Source of the DNA: Anarhynchus alexandrinus
Taxonomy: Eukaryota; Chordata; Aves; Charadriiformes; Charadriidae
Assembly (NCBI GenBank): GCA_008711295.1
Contig: VUYV01000181.1
Location: forward strand, 1,306,413 to 1,370,412
Direction: 5' to 3'
DNA: 64,000 nucleotides
Shown here: positions 46,126 through 57,610 of the stretch, one piece after another
Layout of the letters: the number at the start of each line of letters is the position of its first letter
How positions within the stretch are numbered: the stretch's first letter is position 1
Notes under the pieces: model-generated
The model's database searches: none
Told to the model about the DNA's origin: nothing
Seen by the model: the letters and a program-made list of their open reading frames with translations, nothing else
Made by a program: the position numbers and the translations under genes

Positions 46126-46619
46126 CAGGAGCGAGGACGGGATGCGCCGGCTCCCTCTGCGCAGGGAAGGGGCTCTTGGGGTGACGCTGGACAGTCCCTT
46201 CCGTCATCCCACTGGCATGTGGGATTTCCATAAAGACAGGGCAGTCCCTCTCGGAGCACCCGCGGTGGCAGTGCTGGGGGACAGGGATGGGGACAGGGAC
46301 TCTCCATGGAGGAGACTCTGCAGCTCTGAGCGTGGGAGCGGGGTGATGCATCGTGGCTGGAAAAGCGGGTCCCTGCAGCTGCCGTGGTCATAAGCGGTGG
46401 CTGAGGTTGTGTTTCTTCCACCCTTAAAGTGCTTTTTTACTCTTTCCTCTTCCAAGCAAGGTTATTACAACGGGGATGGTTATCGTTGCTCAAACAAACG
46501 CAGAGGTGCCCAGGGGTCCATCTGCCGTCCTCGAGTGCGGAGCTGAGCATCCCTGTTGGCATCCCCCTTTGTGTACGGCTGGCTGGTACCGGCCCACGGT
46601 GTTAAGAGATGTTTCCCCA

Positions 46620-46870
46620 ACTCTCTGCTTGGTAAGAATGAACAAATGAAAGCCTTCATATATCGTAACTGAGCTGCCTTTTTTATTCTTTCATATTCTC
46701 TTCTTTGTTTTGCTTTTCTATAAATTATTTAGAGTTGTGTGAGTGGGGAAGACAGCAGTAACTGCATTTCAGTCCTCTTCAAAACATAATAGTAAACAAG
46801 ATCTAGGGCAGAATATTAAACTATCTGAGGGTTCCAGGAATTGGCAATAAAGACACTTCTTATACTGACT
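46620..46870 (+). promoter_or_regulatory. AT-rich block, possibly conserved
   Basis: 'gaacaaatgaaagccttcat', 'ctataaattatttagagttg', 'cataatagtaaacaagatct' and 'attggcaataaagacacttc'. About 250 bp of AT-rich unique-looking sequence without repeat signature or ORF. Confidence 0.25.
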
Positions 46871-48224
46871 GCAAAATCTCCCCGTGGCAGGGCTGCAAGC
46901 TGCCTGCAGGGCCAGGGCTACCCCAGGCTGTGAGATACGATCCCAAATGCTCCCACGGGTTCAGCTGGCGATGCTGCCAGGCTCCGCACCGTGGATCGAG
47001 GCAGGTTTGTGCCTTGCCTGGTCTCATCCTTCCAAACCGTGCCGGTTCACTCTGTGTTTCCTCCCAGATGGACGCTCTTGGATGAGGCTTTGCTGAAGGA
47101 TCAAGCTTCGGTAGGTGCTAGTTGCTCCTCTCTGCTGACGCTGGCCGGAGCCTGGATTGCCACGGACGAGGTGGCTGTAGGGTTTTTACACCAGAAATAC
47201 AAAAGAGAGGTGCTGTGGGCTTTGCACACGGGTGGGAAAGGTGGTGGTTCAGGAGGTGTTGGACGTGCTGCTCACACCAGCGCCTCGACCTGCCGGCGGC
47301 AGCAGATGCGGCCGGGATTCCCGCGGGGCTGCGGCAGGTGGGGTGAGAAGCTCCGCAGTTGGTGCGAGCAGACACCGCGTACCTGGAGATCCCCCGGGGC
47401 TGGAAATCAGTTCTGCTCAGGCACCGTTTTACAGGTGGGTTGAAGATGGATGCCTGAAGCGGGGAAGCCAGCTGGAGCATGGCTCCAGCTCGAGGATGGG
47501 GTCAGCCGTCCACCCGCTGCCCGGCCGGACCCACCAGCTTTGGGTGCGATGAGCAGGGCTGGGTGAGGAGCTGTGCCCGCATCCCGGGGAGTCCATCAGC
47601 GCTCAAGGGAAAAGCTCTCCTTGCTGCTCCTTGCGGTGTAGCGTTGTGATAAGACATCAGCTGGGACTTGTCAGCGGGCTCCAAACGGTATCATCGCTGG
47701 GGCTGTCACTAGAGGCTCTTTCAAGTGTCACTTCCCAGCATTAATTACCAGGGATGGCAAATCCGATGAAGATGGAGCATTTCGGCTCGCCCTCCACCTG
47801 CCTGCGCTGCTTGCTTTCCCCCAGTGCCGGGCAGTGATTGATTTGCAGGTGCCGGGTCGTGCCGGCGGCGGGCGCTTTCCATCACTGGGGATTCGTGCAT
47901 CCCGCGCTGTGCGGCTGTCGGCCTCGCTTACCCTTTCCACGAGGAAAAGTGGGTTTATTTTTTTTTTATTCCCCACGTGGAGCTTCTGGATGTATCGGGT
48001 CAAGCAGGGAATTGCAGTGGATGAATGACTCTGCGGCCCGGTGAAATGGGAGAGAAGTCCCTGGTCGGGAGGTTGAGCAGCACAAAATGCTGTGCAGAGC
48101 ACGGATCGTGTGGTGTTGGAGCCAAACTTTCCTCCCCGGTCTCGGGCAGCGCTCTGGAGCGATGCGGATGGGAGGGATGGTCCCGCGCGGTGCCGGAGCA
48201 TCTGAAGTGAAGCCCAGCGCAAAC

Positions 48225-48460
48225 AAAACCACGGGAGCGATGTGCTGAATAATGACATCCAGCAACAAGCGCGTCTGAGTGATAAAGTTAATGAAATTAC
48301 AGGTTCTGACCTGATACCGGGCTCTGCTGTGGGTAGATAAACAGCAGGGCAAAGATGAGATGTTTATTTCTCCCTGGCTGCAGCTGAAGTCTGGATGCGC
48401 TGTGCAGGGCCATTAACATTATTACTGTTATGCAAAATCATTTTTGACTTGGGGGGGGAT
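48225..48460 (+). promoter_or_regulatory. Candidate conserved non-coding element
   Basis: 'ctgaataatgacatccagca', 'gtgataaagttaatgaaatt', 'gtgggtagataaacagcagg', 'gccattaacattattactgt' and 'tatgcaaaatcatttttgac'. Dense homeodomain, forkhead-like and near-octamer words within 230 bp, ending at a G-rich simple run (48451 on). With the 35-kb block this is the best enhancer candidate by eye. Confidence 0.38.
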
Positions 48461-49794
48461 GGGGCGGGGGGAGGGAAAGAAAGAAAGAAAAATCCCCCAA
48501 CTCCCTAGAAAATGGAAAGCTGACAAAATTAGAATTACAGCAGGAGCACAAACTGACCTGGTGACATTGCACAGAGCCCAGATGAATTTAGACCAAAGGA
48601 AAATCTGAGGCAGTTTAAGAAGAAAATGTGGTCTTTTTTTTTTTTATTAATATAACAAAATGAGATGGAGTGAGGAAGGGGGCAATAGCTAGGCAGTCCT
48701 AATTAGCCAAAAGGATCCTCGTGGTTTTGGGTTCTCTCTGGCGATCAGGTCTCTGGGGGTTTCGTGCCCCGTGGGTGCGCGTGGTGCCAAGTGGGGTCTG
48801 CTGGTGTGGGGTGAGGTTCTGGGGTCTTGGTCTTCACTGGGGAGACCCCCATGTCCAAACCCAGTCCCCATGTGTACACGGCGTTCTGCAGTTAATGGGA
48901 TTTGGGTAAATTCGTGCAGGCGATGTCAGTGTTCTCGCTGCCGCGGGGAGCCGTGCCTCGGTTCTCTGCGTAGTTTCCAGTCCGTACTCCTGATGATTTC
49001 TGCTCTCCTGCCTTTCCCGAGCAGATGGCCTCAAGCTGCAGCCCTTTGGGAATTCCTAACTTGCTTTTCTCTTTTAATATACCCGCCTCGCATCTTTACC
49101 GACGCGGTTTTGTCCTGCAGCAGCGGGAGCCCTTTGCTTCTGTCCCTCAAATGCTGTTTGGGGTAGTTTGGCCCCCGGTCCATCGCAGGCAGCACGGCTG
49201 CGTCCCCAGGTGGGACACGCTGGACGCGCAGAGATGGGGTTAGTTAACGAAGGCAGATGAAAGTCCAGCAAGCCTGAATGTGGGGTTATCCCCGAGTTCC
49301 CCAATGAGAAGGTTTTTGCCAAACCCAATCTGGGGATCAGTGAGAAGCAGAACTTCTGCCTGGTGAAAACTGAGGAGAAAATAGATGTCAGACTTGAAAA
49401 TCGAGTATCTGCAATTCGAGTCCTGCAACAAAGGACCCATCTTTATTTTCTCAGTTTCTTTCATGTTCAAAAAAAGAACTTTTCAAGCGGGCCTTTGTGC
49501 TGGCTTCACAGACTCTGCAGTCTGGGTATGGCCTCCAAGTCGAGACAGGAGACAGGACTTATTACTGATGGTACCAATGATTAATGCCATAGGCATATCA
49601 AAGGTGTGGTTGGGCAGTCATCTTGAATTCATATCTCCTGGACTTTCTTCTCACCTGCTGTGTTAACTTAGGTAAACCTCTGAAGTTTCTCTTACTTAAT
49701 CCATGGATGCTTTTCTCTGTAGTGACAGCGAGAGGCTTTTGAGCATGCCTGAAAGATGGTCTGGCACCTAGAGTTGGACCTGGAGATGTAGCTC

Positions 49795-49885
49795 CTGCTC
49801 TGCTCTGCCACCGGCTGCTTTGGTAACCCTGGTCATGTCACTTAATGGTCCAGTCCTCGTCTGTGAGTTGGAGAGGGGAGTCCAG
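49795..49885 (+). repeat. MIR-type SINE remnant
   Basis: 'gtaaccctggtcatgtcact' followed by 'taatggtccagtcctcgtct' and 'gtgagttggagagggg' follows the order of the MIR segment 'gaccttgggcaagtcactta ... cctcatctgtaaaatgggg'. An old, degraded copy; edges approximate. Confidence 0.5.
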
Positions 49886-50935
49886 CCAGAGAGCAGACAG
49901 GGCAAGGACAAGGACGTGTTGAGAACTGCTAACGTAAGGGGTTGTGGTCCCGATAGCCTCCCAGCCAAACCGCTCTGGGTGATGTGGGCCAGGAGAACTG
50001 CAGGAGAAGGGGTTTTGGCAGGGGAGGCAAATGGTCTAGGTTTGAGAGAACAGCAAATGGCAGGCAGGGAAGGGTCCTGGTGATGAGGAGGGGGAGCTTC
50101 CTATGCCGCCCACCAGTGCTGGAGCAGCTGTTCTTGTGGCCGCATCTCAGCCATCATCTTCATCGCCCAGTGAAGACTCCTTTAGGGAAGAGGTAAGGCA
50201 GCGCTGTGGCCCGAGGTTGTGGTGTCAGGGCTGGGGAAAGGAATGTTTTGGGGGCTGAGATGTGAAAGAGGAGGGCAGGTGGTTAAGCTGTGCCCTAGAG
50301 TGGCATTCATTGCAGATACCTGAGCTCTGCGCTATCTTGGCCGTGAGATTTAAAGATGGAGTGTGAGTCTCAGGCGATGCCCTCATAACGGGCAGCGTGA
50401 TGGTGTTCTCCGTGATGGAGAAGAGAGAGCCCGCAGGCAATGGGGGCGAGATGACCGGCCTGATGTTGCCGTCCCTGAGCTGACAGCCCGGCATCCTCGA
50501 GGGGACATGGCTGTGCCGTCCCCGGTGCCCGCGCCGCCGTGCCGGGAGCCGCTGTCTGCATCTGCTGTTCACTTGGATAGGTGGATGCAGTGCCACCCTG
50601 AATCCGAGCATTAACCGGAGGCTTTCTGAGCCTTTAATAAATAAAACGACGACTTAACGTTTGCTGGAGTCTAAAATGGGACAGTACGTCAGGCCGGCAT
50701 CTGATGTGTCTTGGGGCTCTGTCTTCTTTCCAGTGACCTGATGGGATCGTGACCCTCTTTGTACGTGATCAGCTTTTCCCGGCTCTAATCCCCCGCCAAC
50801 TCCTTGCGTAATTTACAGAGACCTTTGAAAATGTATATTCGCGTCGCCTGCGAGTGGAAAGTGTTTTCTGCAGTCCGCTGTTCCTGGCGGAAAAAAACCT
50901 GGCTGCAAATTTCAGCTTTAAAGAAATAAAAAACA

Positions 50936-51110
50936 ATGGGGCCCAACAGGGGAGGAATTGGGTCCCAGTTCAGAAAAGCATTTAAGCACATGTTTAGCTA
51001 GTGTCTCTAGTTGTTAGAGAAATTAAACATGTCTTTAAGTCCAACGTGCTTAATTCCAGCCCATTTGAATGCATTAATGAAGAGACTGGGGGCCCCAGTT
51101 GCGGTGGTTA
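50936..51110. mobile_element. Degraded MITE-like palindromic repeat, copy c
   Basis: 'cagttcagaaaagcatttaa' and 'gcacatgtttagctagtgtc', then 'gaaattaaacatgtctttaa' and 'gtccaacgtgcttaattcca'. The two halves are partly inverted copies ('gcatttaagcacatg...' against '...catgtctttaag...gtgcttaa'), as in the copies at 31310 and 35985. More eroded than copy b. An AT-rich conserved element is the alternative. Confidence 0.4.
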
Positions 51111-51149
51111 CAATGGATATGCCGTTGGGTCCTTCAGTTTTATGGTGAT

Positions 51150-51295
51150 GCCAGCTCTGACTTTAATGTTGATTTGAAAATGTCCATACCTGCCAGGGAA
51201 AAGCTTTGCTTTCCAGAGAGATAAACACAGTCATAATTAATATATTAATTGCTTTTTGAGCTCTGAACAGAGAGCTGCCAGGCTAGAGTTTTAGG
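51150..51295 (+). promoter_or_regulatory. AT-rich block with a 16-bp perfect palindrome
   Basis: AATTAATATATTAATT at 51235-51250 is its own reverse complement and offers two opposed TAAT homeodomain cores. It is preceded by 'ataaacacagtcat' (forkhead-like) and followed by 'ttgagctctgaacagagagc'. No repeat signature. Candidate regulatory site only. Confidence 0.28.
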
Positions 51296-53619
51296 TTTGT
51301 TTTCGTCATCGTATCACACCAAACCGGTTGCCTTTATCCAAAATTTGGGTTGGCCCTATCAACGTGGAGAGAGGGAACGATGGTCTCTTAGCCTGGTGGT
51401 CCTGTGGGACACGCTCCCCCTCCCTTACACCCCCCAGAAAGTGGCCTAAGGCAGCATTACGGGTGCGTGGGAGCATGCTCTGCAGGTCTCCCCAGAAAGA
51501 CCCACGTCCCACGTGCCTCCTTGCCTCCAGCAGCAGGTCAGAAGGGATGGGGAAGCTCCCGGGGCCGGTGGCCTCCTCTGGTCCTGCATCCCTCTGGCCG
51601 AGAGAGGTGCTGTGCTGGCACGTGCTGAATGACTAATTAAGGCTTAAACATCTCTGAGGCTAGAAGAGCCCACAGTAAGTGTGGCTGCTGAGAAAAGGCT
51701 GGGAGGTTGGTTTTCCTCATGCGGTTTTCTTGTTTTTCTCCCCTCCCTTTGCCGTACCCCCCTCATAATTTCATAAGACAGAGGAGGGAAGAAGCAGATG
51801 GAAAAGCTGCTTCTGATGATGCCGTAGGGAATGGAGGAGAAAAGGGGTGTTTCAATATGCCAGCGTTTTGCTGAGCATCCCGTAGGGATGGCGATTTTGT
51901 GAAGTCCCGCTGGTTTATCGCCGCTTTGCGAGGCTTGGGCTGGTCTCGCCCCGACGCGGCACGCCATCCCGGGGAGACGAAACGCCCTTGGTCGTCCCCT
52001 CTCCCAGCCACGGCTGGCTGACTTGTGGCTCCTCAGGTCAGCAGCAGCTCTTTTGAGATGGGCTTTTTGCTGGGTTTTGTGGGGCTGCTGGCGCCTGGCG
52101 GAGATGTCGTGGCAGTTTTGCGTGCGGTAGCCCTGATTCCCCAGGTGTCCAAAGTGCTTTTCGTCCGGGCGAAATCACAAGCTCACAGAAGATAAGCTGT
52201 GAAGTTTTGGCTGTCCAAGGAAAACAAGCCATCAGGAACTATATTTATATAAATGTCAGGTGCACGTTGTTCATCACTTTGTGCATCACTATGAATGTTT
52301 GATAAAGCTCTACATTATTTAAGGCGTAGCTGGGTTGTAGGCCAGTTGTTGACCAGGATTAGCTTTGAGATGAGGGTTGTTTTTTTTATAACTTCCTCTT
52401 TTTTTTCCTCCCCGATGCAAAATCTAAAAAAATAATATGGTGGCTGTTTATTCTCCTTGGGAGACCCTGAGGGATCTTGAGTGTCCTCGCCTCTCCTGCC
52501 TTTCTGTGCTGAGCTGCATCTTGCAGCTGCCTCGTCTGCGATGCAGAGGGCCTGGGAGAGCTTCAGCTCTGCCCGGGGCCGTCCTTCCATGGTGTCACTG
52601 TGGAGCAAACATGGGGGCTGGGATGAAGAACAACCCCACAATGTTCCCGTTTCTGCTGGAAATAAATAGATGCCGATGAGGGCTTGGGCAGCCCCTGGGA
52701 CGCGTGGCTCAGATCTGAGGCTGCTCCAGATCCTGCCGCCTGCATGAGAGCGATGGGTTCCTCTTGGGCCATGATGCTCAACGCTTTTTCACCTTGACTT
52801 TTAGCGGCGTCGCGGTTCCGCCGGTCAGCGTGTGCGAGATGTTCTCCCCATCGGTCCCTCCTGGGCTTGTGGCTTTTATGGGGAGGGCAGTGGGGAGGGC
52901 AGCTGCGGCACCAGCTCTTCGCTCTGTTTGCATGTCCTCTTCCTATCGGTCATGTTTTACCTGGCTACGGTGCCGGGACAGTTAGTTTTGTCACCTGGCT
53001 CCTCAGGAAGATGGATCGAGGCCGGGCACCTGCGCTGGTATTAGGTCTTGCAGGCACCTTCCAGCCCCATTTATCATGAGGCAGTGACCTACCCGAAGGA
53101 CCGGCGGGAGAGGGAACTTATTAACAAGGTGCTTCAAATCAATCCTCTCTGACGGCCCCGCTGAGTTACAGCGGTTGCTGCGACTCACCCACCGGGTCCT
53201 GCGGGCTCTGGCCGTGCTCGCCCTCGCTGCCTCGCTCGTGTGGCTTGGAAGTGGTTTGCTTTCCACCGCCTGTGCTCTCCGGGCGTTCCCTCAGCTCCAG
53301 GTCTTCTCCTGAGCCCACAAACCGGCTCTCAGCAGCTTCTTTCCTGCCTGCACCCGTGTGCTTCCTGCTGTGGGAGGTGGTTGGTCCTTGTCACTGCAGG
53401 GGGGATCCTCTGGTGGCCTTTGGGCCTCGTGTGAATGGCTGAAGCTTCTTGGCCCCATTGCAATACGGGTTTTCGGTGGCTTGCCCTTCTCCTCTGGGCT
53501 GACATTGCTCCCTTGCTCTCCCTGGCATGTGGCACGGAGTTGCCGGTACGGGGAAAGGATGTCACCTTGCCTGTTGGGTAAAGAAAACTTAATTTCCAAT
53601 TAGCAAATTCGTGTAGGTG

Positions 53620-53914
53620 ATAAGTCTTTTTCCAGTGGTGCCCAGTGACAGGACAAGAGGGAACGGGCACACACTTGAGCATAGGAAGTCCCATCTGAAC
53701 CTGAGGAGGGCCTTCTCTCCTGTGCGGGTGGCAGAGCACTGGCACAGGCTGCCCAGAGAGGTGGGGGAGTCTCCCACTCTGGAGCCATTCCAAACCCGCC
53801 TGGACGCCGTCCTGTGCCACTGCTGGAGGTGCCCCTGCTCTGGCAGGGGGTGGCACTGGGGGAGCTCCAGAGGGCCCTTCCAACCCTCACCAGTCTGGGA
53901 TGCTGTGATTCTGT
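53620..53914 (+). mobile_element. CR1 LINE 3' fragment (CR1-E-like), sense
   Basis: 'ccagtggtgcccagtgacag', 'gacaagagggaacgggcaca', 'gcactggcacaggctgccca' and 'ggcactgggggagctccaga', ending 'gatgctgtgattctgt'. Positions 53691-53891 are identical to the reverse complement of 2276-2476. Same subfamily and probably a recently active source. 5'-truncated. Confidence 0.93.
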
Positions 53915-55069
53915 TCTGCGACCGCGCTGCCGAGCAGGGAGTTGAGTGACAGTTGGGAGTTGAGTGAAGGACTTGCTCACCCAAGGGGCCACCATGCCAC
54001 GTTTCCCACCCACGTTTGCTGGCGTTGCTCTTCCCTGACCATGCCCATCCCTGGGGGTGCCAGGACTTGCTCACCCACCTCCTGCCTTACAGATGCCAAA
54101 GTGCTGCTGCTTCCAAGTTCATCCTCCAGTAGAGGTTCCTCAGCCAGGTGGGGACGGGGCTTTCTCCTGCCCTCGGTGGGTCTGTGCCCCAGCCAGCTCC
54201 TAGGGCAGTTTCCCCCCTGGTTTTGTGGAGTTGTAGGAGATGTGGGATGGAGAAAGGGAGCTGGAGGTCAGCGCTGTGCTCTCGAGCTGGCAGCTCTCCT
54301 CCACGCAACATTAGCCCGAGCTTCTCCGTGTGCCCATTAGCACCGAATTGGGAAGCTTCCTCCAGAGTGTTCTTATTTAACTTTTCAATTATTTTATAAC
54401 TTGAGGAGCATTAGCTGCTACTGAGGATCTGCCCATCTCCCTTGCTCCTCTCTGCTTGCTGCGTAAGCGAAAATGTTACGGTGTCTCATAAAAAAAGGTA
54501 AGTTAAGGGTTTTCTTAGAGTAGAGAAGGTGGGAAACAGAGTCTCTGCTGGCCTGGACCTTCTCAGTGGTGGGGCAGGGGGAGATGGGGCAGGCTTCACG
54601 GGACTGCATCCCGTGGCCAAAGGCTTCTCCTTGCAGAAGGAGGAATGGCATAAAGAGGTAAACACTCCGTACATGTCAGGGGAGGGGTGTGCTGGAAAAG
54701 TCTTTGCCCCACAGGAGAGCTGAGGGTCTCCTGGTCAGAAACAGCTCCTGGGAAGGTCCAGCCCAGCTGGTGGCAGCCCAAGGAGTGCGGGGACCCGTGT
54801 GCTGTTGAAAGATGCTCGCAACGCAAAGGTGCGAGGCAGAGGCGGGGACTGTTGGACCGCGGCTCTTAAGCGTTTGATCTTTTGCGATGTGTTTATAATT
54901 ATATTGCATTATCTTAATTACCAGCGTGGGAAGTTGGGAGCGCGGCGGGGGGAAGGGAAGGGAGGAAGGTAGAAAGGCAGAGAAAGTGCGGGGTGACGAA
55001 TAACTCGCAGCCTCCGGCGGTGGGGCCACGATTGTGGTCAGGGTTGGGAACGGTGCTATTAATACAATG

Positions 55070-55205
55070 CTTATTCATTTCCCATAATAAAAAAAAATAT
55101 GGAAGTGCTGTGCAATTACCCGATTCCGAATGAAATTAACATTCCGTGGCATTTTCCAGTAAACGGTTAGTTTGCACACATGAGTGGAGGCAATTAGCTG
55201 GGAAG
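55070..55205 (+). promoter_or_regulatory. Candidate conserved non-coding element
   Basis: 'ggaagtgctgtgcaattacc', 'cgattccgaatgaaattaac', 'attccgtggcattttccagt' and 'aaacggttagtttgcacaca'. Complex AT-rich text with retained CpGs. No frame or repeat. Confidence 0.3.
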
Positions 55206-55889
55206 CGATTGAGCGCCGTGACTGGAGAGAGGATGAAGAAGGGTCAGGGCAGCCGGTGCTGGGAAGGTGCTGCCGTGGGCTCCGGCTCCGGATGCCCCGT
55301 CCCGGCGGGCTGAGCGTTCCCCTGGGTCCTGCCGGCTTGAGGAGCAGCTCACCCTGCTGCAGCAAGGACAGGAGGTGCAGATACGATCTCCTGCTCTCTG
55401 TGGATGGGGGGGGGAACGGCGAAGCTTTGCGATAAAGAGGAAAAGCAAAGAGTGGGTGCGTGGTCAGAGGGGTTGTGGGGTGCCCTGGTGCTCCCTGGGG
55501 TTCCTGTCCCCACCGCCAGACCCAAGCGAATGCGGGTCTCCGTCCCCCTGCCATGCTGCATGCCAGCCTCTCCCGGCATCCCCCCTTCCCCGTCACGCAC
55601 CCCAGGCTTTATTAAAAACCAATGGAGACTTTTTTTTTTTTCAGATTTGTTAAACTACTGAAAACTTCTGTTCTTTTTAGGGTGGTTTTTTTTTTTTTTC
55701 TTCCCCCCCTGCCTCGTACCAGATAAGGACTGTGCTGGCTCTGAGCCCGGAGCTGAGGGTGGTGGAGAACGGGGTAGGGAAGCAGTCATCTCATGAATAT
55801 ATGAAGGAGGAAAGTACATTTGTTCAGTTTCCTTCAAAGGAGACATCTTGAATAAAACTTTATCTCTTCTTCTGCTACCCTCCCCCTCC

Positions 55890-56035
55890 AATTTGCAATT
55901 AAAATCAGATTTTTTTACGTATAAAAATCTATTTTTATAGGGAGAGATTTATTAATGTATATAATTATTAATACGTATGTATTAATAGCTATGTTAAAAA
56001 AATGTATACATTTTCTATTCTAAAACCCAACAAAA
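55890..56035. repeat. AT-rich low-complexity tract with palindromic words
   Basis: Long AT stretch: 'tatttttatagggagagatt', 'atgtatataattattaatac' and 'gtatgtattaatagctatgt'. Partly palindromic around 'ttaatacgtatgtattaata'. Could be simple AT-rich DNA, a matrix-attachment type region, or part of a conserved element. Evidence is composition only. Confidence 0.45.
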
Positions 56036-56354
56036 AGGGGCCGGGGAGAGAAAAGAAAGGAAAAGTCGAGATGGAATGACTCGAGATGGATAGAATGCTC
56101 CCGGGTTCCCATATCCCTGTGTCGCTGCCTCTGAAAAAACCCCTCCGTGTAAAAGAGCTTCTCGGCGAGAGATTGATCCCCCCTCGCGCCGCCGTGGCAG
56201 GCTGGGCTGGGGGCCAGCGCCGGCAAAGCGCGCCGGGCCGCGTATATCACGTCCCCTGATGGGTTCGCCTGAGGATGGCTTGGAGATGTATGCGCTGCAG
56301 GAGGTGCTTGGTCCCCTGATGGATGGGGATGTGTGGTTATTTGTGCTTTGTTAT

Positions 56355-56410
56355 GATGTTTTTATATATATATATTTTTTAAAAATATATATATCTCCAT
56401 ATATATATGT
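56355..56410. repeat. TA microsatellite with self-complementary halves
   Basis: Three TATATA runs separated by 'ttttttaaaa' and 'tctcc' (56361-56408). The first two halves can pair across 'ttttttaaaa', giving a cruciform-prone simple repeat. Confidence 0.8.
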
Positions 56411-57344
56411 CCTGAGTTGATTGTGTAATGCAGGCAGCAGTCTCCCAGGGTTTCTTGGACACTGCGCGCCTGCACGTGGCATATGATGTGGACTAATGGA
56501 GAGCAGGGGATGGATGGGGACAGAGACTCTTGCTCGAGGGGTGGCAGAGGTGTTCGGTGGCTGGAGAAAGAGACGGAGAGATAAGGTTATCAGTGTTTCT
56601 TGTGTCTGTGCCATATCCACTCTGCTCAGTGCAGGACATCACTCTCCAGATGTGTTTTCATCCCAACACGTGTGAAGCGGTTGTACAAATCTCTCCCGCA
56701 GTCATCACACAGGCATCGGTGTAATTACCTAATTTTTAGGCTAGTCAAACTCTCTGCTTTCTGGAGCTTAGTACCTTCAGGGTGGCACTGTTGGAAATCA
56801 GTCCACATCCCAGTTTCAGAACAAACACTGTTGCTTATTTCATGCTTCGAAAAGCAACAAACACCCATTATTTAGAGCTGGTGAGAAGACAGGGTTTCCA
56901 CCATGTGGAGAACTTCCAGTATTGTGAAATTTACGCTCGTCCTAAGTAGAATCAGAAAGTTGATTTCTTCAAATACTTTGTAGAATAGAAATTTCCAAAA
57001 TACTGATCCAGAAGCAGCAAAATGTGCGTGTTGAAACTCAGCGGTTTGATTTGGAGGAAACTATTATAACTGCGTTACACGTACCTCATGTTTACTTGGT
57101 GCGTTATGGACGTGATGATGCCTTAGACCTCTCGAGCCAGCATCAGTGATTCCCGGGAGTGCACCCTCCCCTGTGCCTAGAAAAAGTGGATTATTTGAAA
57201 AATACTGGAAGCAGTGAGCGAGAGGGCAGGAGACAGGCACGGAGAAGAGGTGGTATCCGAGTCCAGGGGGCTGTGTCCTACCCGTGGCCACGGGTGCCGT
57301 CATGAATGCGTGTGCAGGTCGGGAGGTAAAAGACCCCACCAACC

Positions 57345-57610
57345 TCGACTTCTAATTGCGCCCAAACATTTCCATTTATTCCTTGATTAAGTTTGATGTG
57401 TTCTTGCAAAACACTTTGATTCCAGCGAAGCGGCATGCTCTCGAGCTGCTCTGCGAGTTACTCCTCTCTCCAAAACTCTGGGAGCATTTTGAACCACTGG
57501 TAACGTTGAGGAATCGATAATAACTTGCCCTCTGACACTCAGAAATCAAAGAGAGGGATGGGAAAATCAGATGCATAAAAACACTGTATTTTTAAAAAAT
57601 GTTTTACTCA
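57345..57610 (+). promoter_or_regulatory. AT-rich block, possibly conserved
   Basis: 'acatttccatttattccttg', 'attaagtttgatgtgttctt', 'gaggaatcgataataacttg' and 'cagatgcataaaaacactgt'. Unique-looking AT-rich DNA after a GC-rich stretch; no repeat or ORF signal. Confidence 0.2.
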
